This document shows, in pieces, positions 32,352-43,988 of a stretch of DNA of 50,731 nt. The DNA is taken from contig JAOPGA020000444.1 of the NCBI GenBank assembly GCA_026419775.2, positions 1 through 50,731 of the forward strand, given 5' to 3'. Below the pieces are notes generated by a model that worked only from the letters and a program-made list of their open reading frames with translations, was not told the DNA's origin and searched no databases. The position numbers and the translations under genes are program-made. This stretch comes from Acrasis kona (taxonomy: Eukaryota > Heterolobosea > Eutetramitea > Acrasida > Acrasidae). Positions within the stretch are counted from its first letter, which is position 1. Each line of letters starts with the position of its first letter.

Positions 32352-35300
32352 TTATTTCTTTGATTCAAATTCTGCTCTCGATAATGTTACAAGTTCTATC
32401 AGTTCTGCCTTCCAATTGGCATTGTCCAAAATGGACCTCCAGTTGGTATAATAAAGTTTATCGTCGACCTGCTCCTGCTCCTCGATCAATTCCTCATGTG
32501 TAGATTTGATGTTGATATTATACTCTGTTTTGGGAGAAGACACCGTAGATGTTCTAATACTGGACGATGACAAAGTGTTGTTTTGTGTCGTGTACTCTGT
32601 GTTGGAGTGCGTGGAGGTGGTGCTCACGATCGGCGTGTTGGTACCTGTGCTAACTGGTTTTCTCCTTTGTATATCCTGTTGCTCTCTGTGATGATTATTC
32701 AACTTTTCGATTTGTTGAGCCTGCACCGCAGCGTTCAATCTCTGAAGTGCATCTAATTTATTCAATTGTTTGAGGTGCTCCTCCAATACTTGATTGCTTC
32801 CTATCGAAATCTCTGATGTGATGTTCACGTCGGTTCTATTGATGGTGTGAAGCGGTGGAGATTTTCTTGATCTTGGCGATTTGGGAGATGTAGGAGATTT
32901 GGGTGATTTGATGCGATTTGCAGGAGATCTTGGAGATTTGATCATTCTGGTACGCGTTTGTGTGATTTGATTTGTTTTATAAATTTCATTATCGTCATCC
33001 TCGCTCTCTGTATCAGTTTCCATTGTTTCTCTTATGCCCAATCTACTCTTTCTACCAGATGACATCGTGTCATGAAGATGATCATCATATGATCTACGAC
33101 TGGATGTACCATCCGTCATCTCGCTCTCGCTTTCTGTTGGTGTTTTTGAATGTTTTTGATTGGTGGATGTTCTCATCTTTTGAATTACCTTCAATATGGA
33201 CATGGCATCATATTGATCCAACAGCGAATCATTACCATCATCGTCATCATCATGTTGTTGTTGTTGTTGTTGCTCTTGTTGTTGAATTTCTAATTTCAAT
33301 TCTTGTAAATCATCTTCTCGCTGTTGACTGCTTGTGATGGATTCGTTCACATCCAATTCGACATCCGATGCTCTCACATCAAATTCATAAGGAACATGAT
33401 CATCTTCGCTTTCAATGTTTTGGATAAATCTTTCGTCCATGTCATCATCCAAATCACTATCATTTGTGATTTGAAGATTTTTAGAAAAGGCAACTCTGCG
33501 ATCGTTTGCAATGTTGTTATTGTGGTGATGATCTGAAAATGATTCATCGGAACTGTCATGTTGATGATTTGAAATGTTTGATGAGTAACTTTCGTTGATT
33601 TGTTCATTTGAATCAATGTCATTTTCGTGTTCATGGCGGTTGGTAAATCTTGACACGGAGTGATGTTGTAATTGTTGTTGTTCATCTTGACTCTCATCTG
33701 TGTGTTGGTCATCGTCATCATCTTGATCATGTGCAATGTGATAAGGAGTTGGTCTGGTTGATGGATATTTGTTTGAATGTGATTGTTGGTAAATGACTGT
33801 TTCTTGTTGACTAGAAATATCTGATAGAGGTTCAAAATCAGATTCAATGTCAGAGTGTAATAACTTTGGTTTGGGTTCTGATTCGCCATAGTACTTGTTG
33901 TTATAGTTTCTAATCAATTGCTCAACTAGGGACTCTTCTTCCTCATCATCATCTTCATTTACATGATTTCCATCATCCTCATCAATGTAATTAACTGCGT
34001 TTCTTGTATTATTGTAAATGTTGATTTGTTCTCTTGGTGATTGAGTGCTGTCTGATGCCTTTGAAACATTTCTTGGTGATTGATTGGTCGAACGTACCAA
34101 ACTTCTCGGTGAATAAGTGTCGGAGTCCTTTGAAATGCTTCTTGGTGACTCTTGATGATCGTCAGAATGTTTTGATCCTCTGGGTGAATGATTGTCGGGA
34201 GTTCTCTGACCTCCTCTGGGTGATTTCTCATCAGAGTAGATTGATTCTTTATGACTGGCATCAATAGTGGAGGATGATCGTTTGGGGGTGAATAAACTCT
34301 TTGACCTTGATGGAGGTTTTTTGAATGGAGTGGGAGACACGGGTGATGGTGGTTCATCATCAAAGGTGTTCTGTTGCTTTGACAGGTTGAGCTTGAGACT
34401 GTTTTGTAAAGTTTTGGAATCCCTTGGTGACTGGCCATTAGAAATGAATGAATGTCTAGTCAGTTCAGAAGTTGAGGTTTTTGTATCTAAATCTCTTGGT
34501 GATTGATTTTGGGAGGTTTTTTGGATTTCTTGGTGATTGGGTGTTAGATGTCTTGTAGGGTGACTGGCCATTAGAAGCAAATGAACGTATGGCCGATTCA
34601 GAAGTTGAGATTTTTGTATCTGTTTCTGAGTCCCTTGGTGATCTTAGCGGTTGATTTTGTGAGGCTTTTAGACTTCTTGGTGATTGGGTGTCAGATGTCT
34701 TGAATGGTTTCAAATTTCTTGGAGACTGGGCGTCGGAGGCCTTCGAAGAACTTATTACTGATTGGGTGTTGGATACTATCAAACTTCTTGGTGATTGAGT
34801 ATTGGAAGGATTTGAACTTCTAGGTGATTGAGTAACGGAGGTTTTTGAACCTTTAGACAGGAATTTATCGTCAGAATAAATAGGTCTGATATCAGAATGT
34901 CGCACAGAAGAGGAACTGGGGATTTCTACACTCTCGTCAGAGGTGGACTCGTCGTCAAACGATTCAATATATTTGTTCCTGTACATCTTGTTGCTGATTT
35001 CCTTCCTCAATTTGCTCATGTGCTCTATCCATTCATCACCATATTCTGTGAGTAATTCAAGTTGTCTTAATTTATTCTCTAGTTGCAGCAACCATAGCCT
35101 GTCGTCAAGGAGAAGAGATTTTTTTGCTTCATTGTAATGATCAATTTTATCGAGGGCTCGTCTTGCAAGTCCTTCTATTATACTTATAAATTCTTTCATA
35201 GAATTATTTGTGAGCCCTTGTTTAGATTTTTCTGATATCAAGTCGATAATTTTCATTGCTTGAATTGAATCTATGAGTGTTCTGTTCTCCTCTGCTCCAT

Positions 35301-36898
35301 CAGTTGGCAAGTAATAATACGCAATAACCTGTTTGGTTGGAGATACTGGTTGCATATTCAGGTACCGCTCCTCTTTCTCTAACGCTTTTGAGACTGCTGA
35401 TTGAACCTCGTATTGCTCTTGCTCCTCTCGCTGCTCTTGCTCCTCCTCCTCCTCAGATTCTTCTTCTTCAGATTCCTCTTCTTGTTCATCCTCATTTTCA
35501 TACACTCTTTCTAGATCTTCGCGCTGACTCTTCAACACTGTAAGAAATCGACTAATGTCTTCTTGAGAAAACTCTGATGCTGTATCATCGTCTAACGTGA
35601 TCCCTTCTTCATCTGTAGTAACAACAGATGATTCCCTACTGCGAAGTACTTTTTTTTAGATTTTGCATCCTACCCCGAACATCATGAATAAATGATGATG
35701 ACTTGCTAAAACCGTTGCTGCTAGTTGAAAATGCTTCAGAATCATATGACTGATCAGATTTCACGGCTGTGAATTCAATATCATCTGGGTCGATGTATTC
35801 ATTGGTTATTGATAATAATTCGTTCATTTCAACGTTTCTGATCTTTATCAGATATCCTAAGAACGTTGAAAAATCCACTACGTATTGAGAATTGCTATAA
35901 TGAATGTAAATTTCATCAACATTTGTTGGCTTACTCGTTCTGGCTGATCTCGTCCTTAAAATAATTTCTTAAAAATAAGTAAATGTCCTTTTCGACTACA
36001 GCAAAATTAGATATGGACTTATGAGCTGCGCTAAAGTCTTCAGTCTTGATGATGTTGTTGTTGGCAAGACCCACAATGACTTCTACAACCTTCTCAAGAG
36101 TTACTGTTTTGTATCCTCTACTTGAACTTGTTTTGCTGGCATTTGAATGTCTGCTGCTATATTTACTATCTAGCTCCTCCTCAAACACCTCGTGGAGTGC
36201 GCTAGATTTTATGCCTGAAATTCTTGACGAAAAAGTAGAATTGCTCAAACTGGAACTACTTCTCTCCTGAAAATCAGATATTTCTTTATCTAATTTATAA
36301 GGAGGTAAAACTCTGTTGATGTCCCGCTGGATGTGCATTTTCTGCTTGTTCTTTGATTCCTCGCTTATCCTCTTCTTCTTTAATAAAACCAGCTCTCTGG
36401 AACTAACAAACCAAAAAAAGCATTTTAAAGTATAATCTCCTGTCAAGAATCTACTGAACATATCTACCTCCCAATCCCTGTTCTTGTATTTCTTGGTCGC
36501 ATTGACCATGTCATACCAATTCTAAGCGAAATTAAAAAATGACGAATTCAACAACTCACCAAGTCAGTTATGCTTTTGAAAGCGAATTTTGTATCCATAA
36601 TTGAATACAAAATCAGAGAAACTGAATAATTTGCTTTAAGAATTGAATCGTCGCTTTTGTGGAAGAGTCCATATGAGTAATCGTACAACTAAATATGTTC
36701 AGCACGATTAAAAAATGTATAACTAACTTTATTCATCAAGGTGAGGAGCCATTTCAATGACTTCGTCTTTCTTGTTGTGTTTACAGCGCTTTTATCGTAA
36801 TTGAACATTAATTTGTTAATGTCTGTTTGTCTTGTCTTAGGAGATTTGGCTTGGTCGATATGGGACGACGCCATCCTTTCAGCTTTGGGCGTGCTCAT
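32352..36898 (-). CDS. Large QSPR-repeat protein of unknown function (~1,475 residues)
   Basis: Minus-strand exons 36898-36728, 36688-36560, 36521-35935 and 35894-32352 join in phase. The N-terminal ~400 residues are folded-looking and helical (LYDYSYGLFHKSDDSIL, WEVDMFSRFLTGDY, VEVIVGLANNN), then an acidic Glu/Gln tract, a helical segment (RLWLLQLENKLRQLELLTEY), about twenty Ser-Pro-Arg repeats of the type TQSPRSL, an Asp/Gln/His-rich tract and a C-terminal helix (NWRSILDNANWKAELIELV). The last exon changes frame twice: near 35.65 kb a 61-nt intron (GTAGGA...CTACAG) would mend it; near 34.53 kb either a 57-70 nt intron or one extra A in an A6 run. SPR sites suit proline-directed kinases. I do not recognise the family. 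Confidence 0.72.
34020..34860 (-). repeat. Degenerate Ser-Pro-Arg peptide repeat array
   Basis: On the plus strand CTTGGTGATTG-like units recur every 35-60 bases; on the minus strand each encodes (T/N)QSPR(S/N/D). About twenty copies lie in the QSPR-repeat gene, with variable 8-16 residue spacers. It includes a larger duplication: SETDTKISTSESAIRSFASN and LDTKTSTSELTRHSFISN are related blocks about 55 residues apart. Confidence 0.75.
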
Positions 36899-36968
36899 AA
36901 GGAACAAGTCTATCCTAAATTTATTGTATTAACGATAAAGACAACCCTCCACTTTTGTCAACTTAACA

Positions 36969-38005
36969 ATGAGTGACTCTGACGAAGACATATTGTCGTA
37001 TGCTGGGGCGGTAGATTTATCACAAATGGATGGTAGGGTCAAAACTATGAACATATTTTAATAACTTGCGAGATAGCCGAGATTGCGAACGAAATTAAAA
37101 AACCCAAAAAGAAGAAGCAGAAGATAAAGTATAGGGGGAGTCTTTTAGAAGACGATGCCAATCAAGAGGTTGAAATAAACGAAAGTGAAGTTGACCTTCA
37201 TTATGAATTGGCCCTCAAAAACAATAAAAGAGGAAGGTCATATGACAATGATAGTGATGATGGGGGTAGAAAGAGAAGAAAACGCAATCGCACAGAAGTA
37301 ACAAGAGAAGAAATATACGAAATGCTGCGGCAAAGAAAACTGCAGGAGTTAAAAGACAAACAGAAAGACGACGTTAACGATGAAGAAAAGACACCTGTTC
37401 CCGTAGACGACGTAATAACTATAGACGAAGAGCCTTTAGAGCAACCGTTAGAAACCAGTGAAATGGAAATTAACGAAATATCATTTTTCGCACCAGAGCT
37501 TGATGAACATATACAAAAAATACGTGAGATGGAAAAACTTGTGCAGTCCGCTTCTGAACACCAAGAAAACAGTGAGCAGTTACTTAAGGCCAACGAACGC
37601 GAATCACAATATCAACTACAAAAACAAATTGCCGAAAGAGAGGCTGCCGCTCTCAAAGAAGAAGAGAAAAGAGCACAGGAACAGGCGGCTCTACTTGCCG
37701 ATATTAATCAACCTTCAACTGTCGATGTGGATGATGGAGTCGAAGAGCAAAATGATGAATCTTTATCGGCACCAAGCGGACCAAGTGAAAAACTTACCAT
37801 TAGCGTTCGGTGTGGACCAGATGATGTTTTGAAGTTCAGCATAGGGAACACTGATTCATTCGAGAAATTAATAAATGGTATATCAAAAAAGAAGAAGATT
37901 GATAAAGCAAGCATTAAGCTAATGTTTGATGGTGTTTACATCAAGCCTAACCAAACACCAGAGGACCTTGATATGGAAGATGATGACATGATTGAAATGA
38001 AATAA
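36969..38005 (+). CDS. Rad60/Esc2/NIP45-like SUMO-like-domain protein
   Basis: Exons 36969-37032 and 37077-38005 join in phase (44-nt intron) to 330 residues. The N-terminus is acidic (SDSDEDILSYAGAVDL), followed by a Lys-rich putative nuclear signal (KKPKKKKQKIK), an Arg/Lys-Glu helical middle with a long Glu-rich coiled coil (REAAALKEEEKRAQEQAA), and a C-terminal ubiquitin-like domain: LTISVRCGPDDVLKFSIG, then DKASIKLMFDGVYIKPNQTP, then EDLDMEDDDMIEMK. The last matches the SUMO-like domain pattern (F-DG..i.p..TP..L.MeD.D.iev). It lacks a diGly, as in Rad60/Esc2/NIP45, which act in genome stability with the SUMO E2 and Smc5/6. Assignment rests on architecture and the C-terminal domain. Confidence 0.8.
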
Positions 38006-38081
38006 AATTGATTTATTGTAAAATTTGTCAACCGACTGGTGTTCAATTATTATTAGGGGGTAACAATTGACGGTCACCACA

Positions 38082-41000
38082 ATGGCCGCATCTACCTTTC
38101 AATACCCAGATCAAAGTACATTGATAATTTATTACTCCTCTATAATTGTTTATAGTGGTATCAGGGTCAACTATCTACAATAGAGTTGATAGGGACAAAA
38201 ATACATACTACGTACCAGTAGGAAGAGAGAACGACCGATCGTAATTAACTTTAATTTTGCGTTTTGTAGACTGTTTTGTAGATGTCATTATAGAGCTCTC
38301 TTCGACCCTAGCAAAAAAAAGCCATATTATTCAAACAAAAGCAGCAAGTCAGTTTGGAAGCTACCAGATTTAAATGCACAACTTCAAATATCTACTGTAA
38401 CAACACCAACTCGAGAACAATCTCAGACCACGCGGAATCAAAAAGAGATAATACATACCGGAACAACAAGCAATCTTCAGCTAGTTGAAAACAAATCGAA
38501 TACTTCCAGCGCATCCATTGCAGTTGCGCCTATCGAAACCACCAGCCCTAAAACACCAGTTAGTTCAGTAGCCTCGACGGATGATAATAAGAGTATTAAA
38601 ACCAAAGAAGTACAGCTCTCACCTACTCAACCAGAGATTGTAAATACAGACCAAAGTGCATCAGCATACAAAGACGATACCACTGTGCCAGAGCGAACTG
38701 CACATACAATACTAAAAACACAATCGGTACCCGACATAAGGCGACCATCCCCTACTCTATTAAAAGCAGATTCTACTAACGACTTCACCCAACCTTATTC
38801 TGAGAATGATTTGGGCTCACAAAACGATACTCGGTCTGATGATTCAAGTATTGATGACGATGAATTGAGGAAAAAGAGGGCAAACAACACAAAATTTATT
38901 CTTGCCTCCGTATACAAGTCATTAACGCCTGAACACACCAGAACAGGCTCAACGGGTTCCAATCATGATGACGAAATGTCACTTGATTTGCAAAGCAGTG
39001 AGTCACCGACCAATTATCGGCAAAGCAGTCGGATAAGTTACGCTTCAGCTGCTCTTAAAAAAATAAATGCTTTCAATTTACCAGCAAAAAGCCTCAAGGT
39101 CTACCTTGACCAACTGCAAAAGAAGGACTCACAAGGCAGAGAAGTTGAAGAACAGATCGAGGAGGAATATTTCTGTCAGTTTGGAAAAGGGCCAACTCAA
39201 GTAGTTACAGCAATCAAAGTATTCGACACAACACAAACAGACAAGAATAGCGGAAAACCAAAATGGTTAGTATTGGCACGTGACTATGTCGGTGCACATG
39301 CGTTATTCGTAATTTTCAAGAATGTAAAGTTCGATAAGATGGAGGCTGCTTACCCAATGATCAATTCATTCGATCTACATACTTTGGAAACTTACAACAA
39401 TGTGATCAGAATCATGTTAGTCATAGATAGTATATTAACCACATGGTACACAACTCCCCAATTAAGAGACAAACTACAAAAGAAACTCGAAGAGTTACCA
39501 AAGTTGCAGACATTATCGATTCCCATGGCCATTGCTAGTATGGATTTTTGTTATGACTTTTTTTAATCGCCACAAGCACAACCGCGTTGCCGTCGAGTCT
39601 CTAGACAACGACATTAGTAATGCACTGCAGACGTGGACAGATTCTGTTTCCGAAGATGAAATTGCAAGATTTAAGCAGTACCTAAGGGACCCTCGTACAA
39701 GAGATTTTCTCGTCAATAAATTATGTTCACACATTTGTTACGGCAAGAGCGATAGTGGCAAACGTATAGGATTAAAGATATTTTCCGACAAACAAGCAGT
39801 ACCTGCTATTTTAATGTTGGAGATTTTTGCAGAAACTCCATACCTATCACTCCAGGTCAGCATAATCCGAGAAAATGTACTAAACTCCATTAATGCAATT
39901 TCGAGGGTGCACAAGGATAGCGCCAGATTAGGAGCTCTTGCTACAAGAATCACACAACTCACGAACATTTTGTTTCATTGGAAGGGTCGCTCTCGTCTCA
40001 TTTCGGAACCAATTGAATTTGAAATCAATAAAGTAAGAATTGATAAGAGACAAAAAGCAGCTCACGATCGTAACCTATTACAAGCACTCCCACATCAAGT
40101 ATACGTCACCAGCATTCTTCATGTGCATGGAGAAGAAGTACTGTGTAATTTGAATTCCGATGACGCCGTTCACTTTCTGCCAAGCGCTCCCCTAAAAAAT
40201 GTTGTTCCTTATCAATTAAATGATCTTAGTCCGGGTAGCGCGTTGTTCGAATGGATGCTGCAATTCAACTTCAAGGAAAACCTTGGAAGCACACTTCAAG
40301 AATATACAAAAATCTCCGAAACTTTATTTCCGGATTCTATTTTTAAACAATCTTTCGTTAAGGCAGCACATGAACTATCGAACATTGTTGGTCATGAACA
40401 CTTGGGCACCCTGTACCACAAAATAATCAAATTGGATCACAACATTAGTTTGATCGTGTTCATTAAGGAATTACAAGTCAAGACCAAACAACAGCAACAA
40501 CAATATAGATTCAGCAACGTCAACCTATTAGAGTGCGAATATTACGCCAGGAGTGATTCCAGCTTGGATGGGTTTTCACCTCTAGACTCACTCACTGCAG
40601 GTCAGCAGATGGATCGACACCGCCATTCGTTACAGTTCAAAACAAAAGCTCAAAAGAGGACTATACCTAGGATACGCTCGTTTCACGATGCGTTGTGACG
40701 GTTACCATGTACTGGTGGACGACAACGATCCAAACATGATTCCGACATGTCACATTAGGAACGATTCCACGCTCTCCGATAACGAATGGAACCACCTAAG
40801 CACCATCAAGGACAAACTCACGTCGCCCGATCAACGATTCTTCCAAGGAACCGATCAGATCGAATCATACACTCCAGACTTTGCATTAAATGGATTAGAA
40901 TCATTCTTGTACAGAGCAGTGTTGAGGCTTAGACAACAATTGGATGTGAATTCGTTGGGAAAGCTTTACGATCAACATTTAATTCCCATCGACGAGAACA

Positions 41001-43025
41001 ATTCCATTCAAGTGCTGATCATGACCGAATTTGTACAAAACGACGAAACACCCGCCAATCACGCTTGGATCAAGGGATCGCTTTTCGAATCGCTCAATCA
41101 CAAAATGTACTGTCCCATGATCAAAACAAGTCACCTCGCATCCGCTCAACATGATTTGGATGTGATCAATCAATTCAACAATTCATGTGCACATAGTTTG
41201 GATGAAGTATTAAAGTACAGATCGACCAACAGCAAACCACTTTGTGAATTCTTGAGAAAAGAAATTACATTCTACGCAATGCGTTGGCCATCTCACTTGG
41301 TGTCATGGCACCTGAACACCACCGACAAATCACTCACAACCAACGATCCAAACGCCACCGAAGATTTGGATCATCAAATGTTGATCAACGCGAGGAATTC
41401 AAATCAGACCCCACAGCGATACAGCAGAGGGATGGAATCGCATCGAATATTCTCTACTAGAAGAAGATGATGATTTGAGCAGCACGGGCAGCACCATGAG
41501 CAGCAGAAAAAAGAAACTAGTTCCCATACGATACGACCAAACGGCAAGCAGCAAGCAAGAAGATTTGGAATTGGAAAAGATCATATGCACCGTATATGAC
41601 GCAGATGTCACGTTAGAAGAGATTATGGATTTGGATTTGTTGACCATGGGTCCCAACAAGGAAGAAATGGCCGATAACATGTTACAGGAACAATTTGAAT
41701 TGGCGCTGATTCAGGTGCTAGATAAAGCTGAATTGGATGCCATTCGAGATAAAATGAACGAAATGATTCATGTGATTGAAGCGTTACAAGAGCTGTGCGA
41801 TGACGCGGTGTTCGAGAGTAGATTAGCATCCAGTTATGTTGATGTCGTCGACGAGCGTAAAAGATATCAACGATTGTTGACCAGTTCGTCCACTTTGATC
41901 GATTCTTCTTGTTCTTTTTCTTTCTTGTTGAATGGCGGCAATATCTTGTTGATCGATGACGATGCGCACAAGAGCTACGATTCGTTGGTGCGTAATATGG
42001 TGTACTTGTTTGATTCCAATCTCGATAAGGTGCAGACCATGCTGGAGACCATTTCGTCTGCTCAGGAGAGCATCGAATTGTGCGAAAGCATTCATGAATT
42101 GGAGCACACGTTGAACGAACAAGAGCGTCTGATCAAGAGCATGGACGAGATTCATAACAAGGTGCCACCTGTCAAGAGGGATAGCATCATGTTGAATCAT
42201 CACATGGATAAGGTGATCACGTGGAATGGAGATCGTAGTCACGTCGAACCAATGACGAGCGATCTGCAACAAGATGAAGAGGAAATGGAGGAGAGGATGG
42301 GGCATTTGATAGAGCAACGAATCATGGATTATTTGGGCGAGGAAGAGGATAGAATGGTCAGGAAAGATGATTTGATAAAGAAGAGATTGAAGGATTTTGT
42401 GCACAAGACGAAATTTGGTTATCAAGGTTTCTCGTTGCCAGAGGACGAACGGATGGTTGAGCATGTGGTGAGGGCTAGTACTGGTGGAGGTCAGAAGAGT
42501 CCTGAGAAGGACATGAGTTCGCCTCTCGCTTCCATCAGATTGAGTCAGATTGATGGTAGTGGACAGGTTAGTTTAATGTCTTCGACGACGAGCACCACCT
42601 CCAACACCGTACAACAATCACCGTCGCCGAAGGCCAAGAATATGTTTGGTTATGAGGCACCAGAGCACATGAAACGAAGAGCGCAGTTGATGCTGACCAA
42701 GAAGCAGTGGAGGATGAAGGATAATCGTATGGATCAACACTATAACAAGTACAAGAATCAACAGCAAATTACAAATAATTTAAAGAGTCAGATGGATTTG
42801 TATCAAGATATTAAACAGCGCAGCAGTCTGATGATTGACGACAAGACGCTCTCCAATGAAGAGTATTCACAGTTCATATCGAGGAGTGCTGACCAAGAGG
42901 ATGAAAATGATGAAAATGTTCCAAATTATTCCATCACGGTTAGCAAGAAACGTTTTAGTAAGATTCAAAAGATGGGAAATATTTCATTGTTCGAGATGAG
43001 TGATCGGCGAAATAAACATTTATAA
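38082..43025 (+). CDS. Very large hypothetical protein with WW-like N-terminal motif
   Basis: Predicted exons 38082-38115, 38156-38240, 38282-39549, 39605-40571, 40606-41379 and 41417-43025 total 4,737 bases, 1,578 residues. The N-terminus holds a WW-like motif, KKPYYSNKSSKSVWKLP (usual YYxNxxTxxxxWxxP), then a long Ser/Thr/Pro-rich region and a helical body without a known domain (VLARDYVGAHALFVIFKN, ISETLFPDSIFKQSFVKAAH). After the third downstream junction it reads GLYLGYARFTMRCDGYHVLV; after the last, GWNRIEYSLLEEDDD. The C-terminal third has coiled coils and a Lys/Arg tail. The borders at 40572-40605 (GTTTTC) and 41380-41416 (GTTGAT) follow phase and length; the one near 39.55-39.60 kb is unsure, since one T less in a T7 run would also keep the frame. 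Convergent with MOB1 (6 bp apart). Confidence 0.68.
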
Positions 43026-43031
43026 GTTACA

Positions 43032-43820
43032 TTACTTCTTCTTTGCAAAATACTTTTCTCCGTGCACACCTGTCAAATTCATGATGACATCTCTCATTGG
43101 CTCCAACTCCTTCTTACCGACTAATTCAAACTCTATCACGAACAAACTAAAATGTTTAAAAGCAGTATTCAAGTGGGCTTCCTCTCCCAACTTTTGGATT
43201 TGGCTAAAGTGGGAGTGATAAATGTGTGCGTACACTCTAAACAATCTCTTGAAAATGTTCTTGACCTCCGTTTTAAAGTTGGATGGGAAGGGTGTGTCTA
43301 AAATGATTAGCAGCGGTCAAAGTTGGTGACGTACTTGGTGAACCAGGGAACAATAATTCGTCGTTAACTAGCTTTTCGATCCAAGACATTAAAAAGTCCA
43401 CATACTCTGGTGCGGTACACTTGACTGGCTTCTTGATGTTGATGCCATCCATCCACAAGTACTCAAACTCAGGACCCGCAGACATGATTGGACAATTTTG
43501 GTTAGTACAGAATTCAGTGATACTTCCATAAAGCAAGTTTGTGGTGTTAAAAAAGTCCACAGTGTTGACCGCAAGCCATTCATTTAAATCCTCACCACTT
43601 GGTAGAACAACGGCTTGCATAAGATCTCCGCTTCCTAGGGTAGCCTTTGCCATTTTGTGAAGTTCATGTCTTTTGGTGCCCTTTTCGTAAGTTTTTTCTG
43701 TGGGAATGTAAGGTTATCGTTCAAATCGAAGCGTACGTGGTTTAAATGTCTTGTTCTTATCTCCGCTATAATATTCAGTAATAGAGTAAACAAATAGACT
43801 CACAATATGCCGAATCCCAT
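43032..43820 (-). CDS. MOB1: MOB1 kinase activator
   Basis: MOB1 binds and activates NDR/LATS kinases in Hippo and mitotic-exit signalling. Four exons on the minus strand, 43820-43804, 43765-43737, 43697-43335 and 43297-43032, with 37-40 nt introns, give 224 residues (human MOB1A has 216). The very short first two exons restore the standard N-terminus: MGFGIFGDKNKTFKP. The body is highly conserved: ATLGSGDLMQAVVLPSGEDL, VNTVDFFNTTNLLYGSITEF with the zinc-ligand cysteines in CTNQNCP, EYLWMDG, and the C-terminal FKRLFRVYAHIYHSHF, in which the two His complete the Zn site. The gene is convergent with the WW-like giant gene. Confidence 0.95.
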
Positions 43821-43988
43821 GGTGGTACAGTTACTATATAACGTAGTTATTTGTAGAAAATCTGGTTGATTGTTTATAAATATCTTTACTTACAAAATGG
43901 CAGAAAGATGAAATGTTGGCGTTTACCCAGATTAGAGTAATTGGAATCTTTTGTTAAAATAAGAAAATAACATTCAAAAACAACTTTA

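Noticed and set aside
35640-35700. A-run frameshift in the QSPR-repeat gene near 35.65 kb
   Set aside because: A 61-nt intron with a pyrimidine-rich CTACAG acceptor gives the right phase, so a sequence error is not needed there.
38241-38269. A 29-nt intron in the giant WW-like gene
   Set aside because: The next AG, 12 bases on, gives the same frame and a 41-nt intron that fits the usual size.
40688-41470. Independent gene starting at 40.69 kb
   Set aside because: Both ends are explained by short introns (40572-40605 and 41380-41416), which link it to the neighbouring frames of the giant WW-like gene.
41823-42464. Long minus-strand open frame of 213 codons
   Set aside because: Antisense to the strongly coding C-terminal exon of the WW-like gene; no family match and skewed composition.
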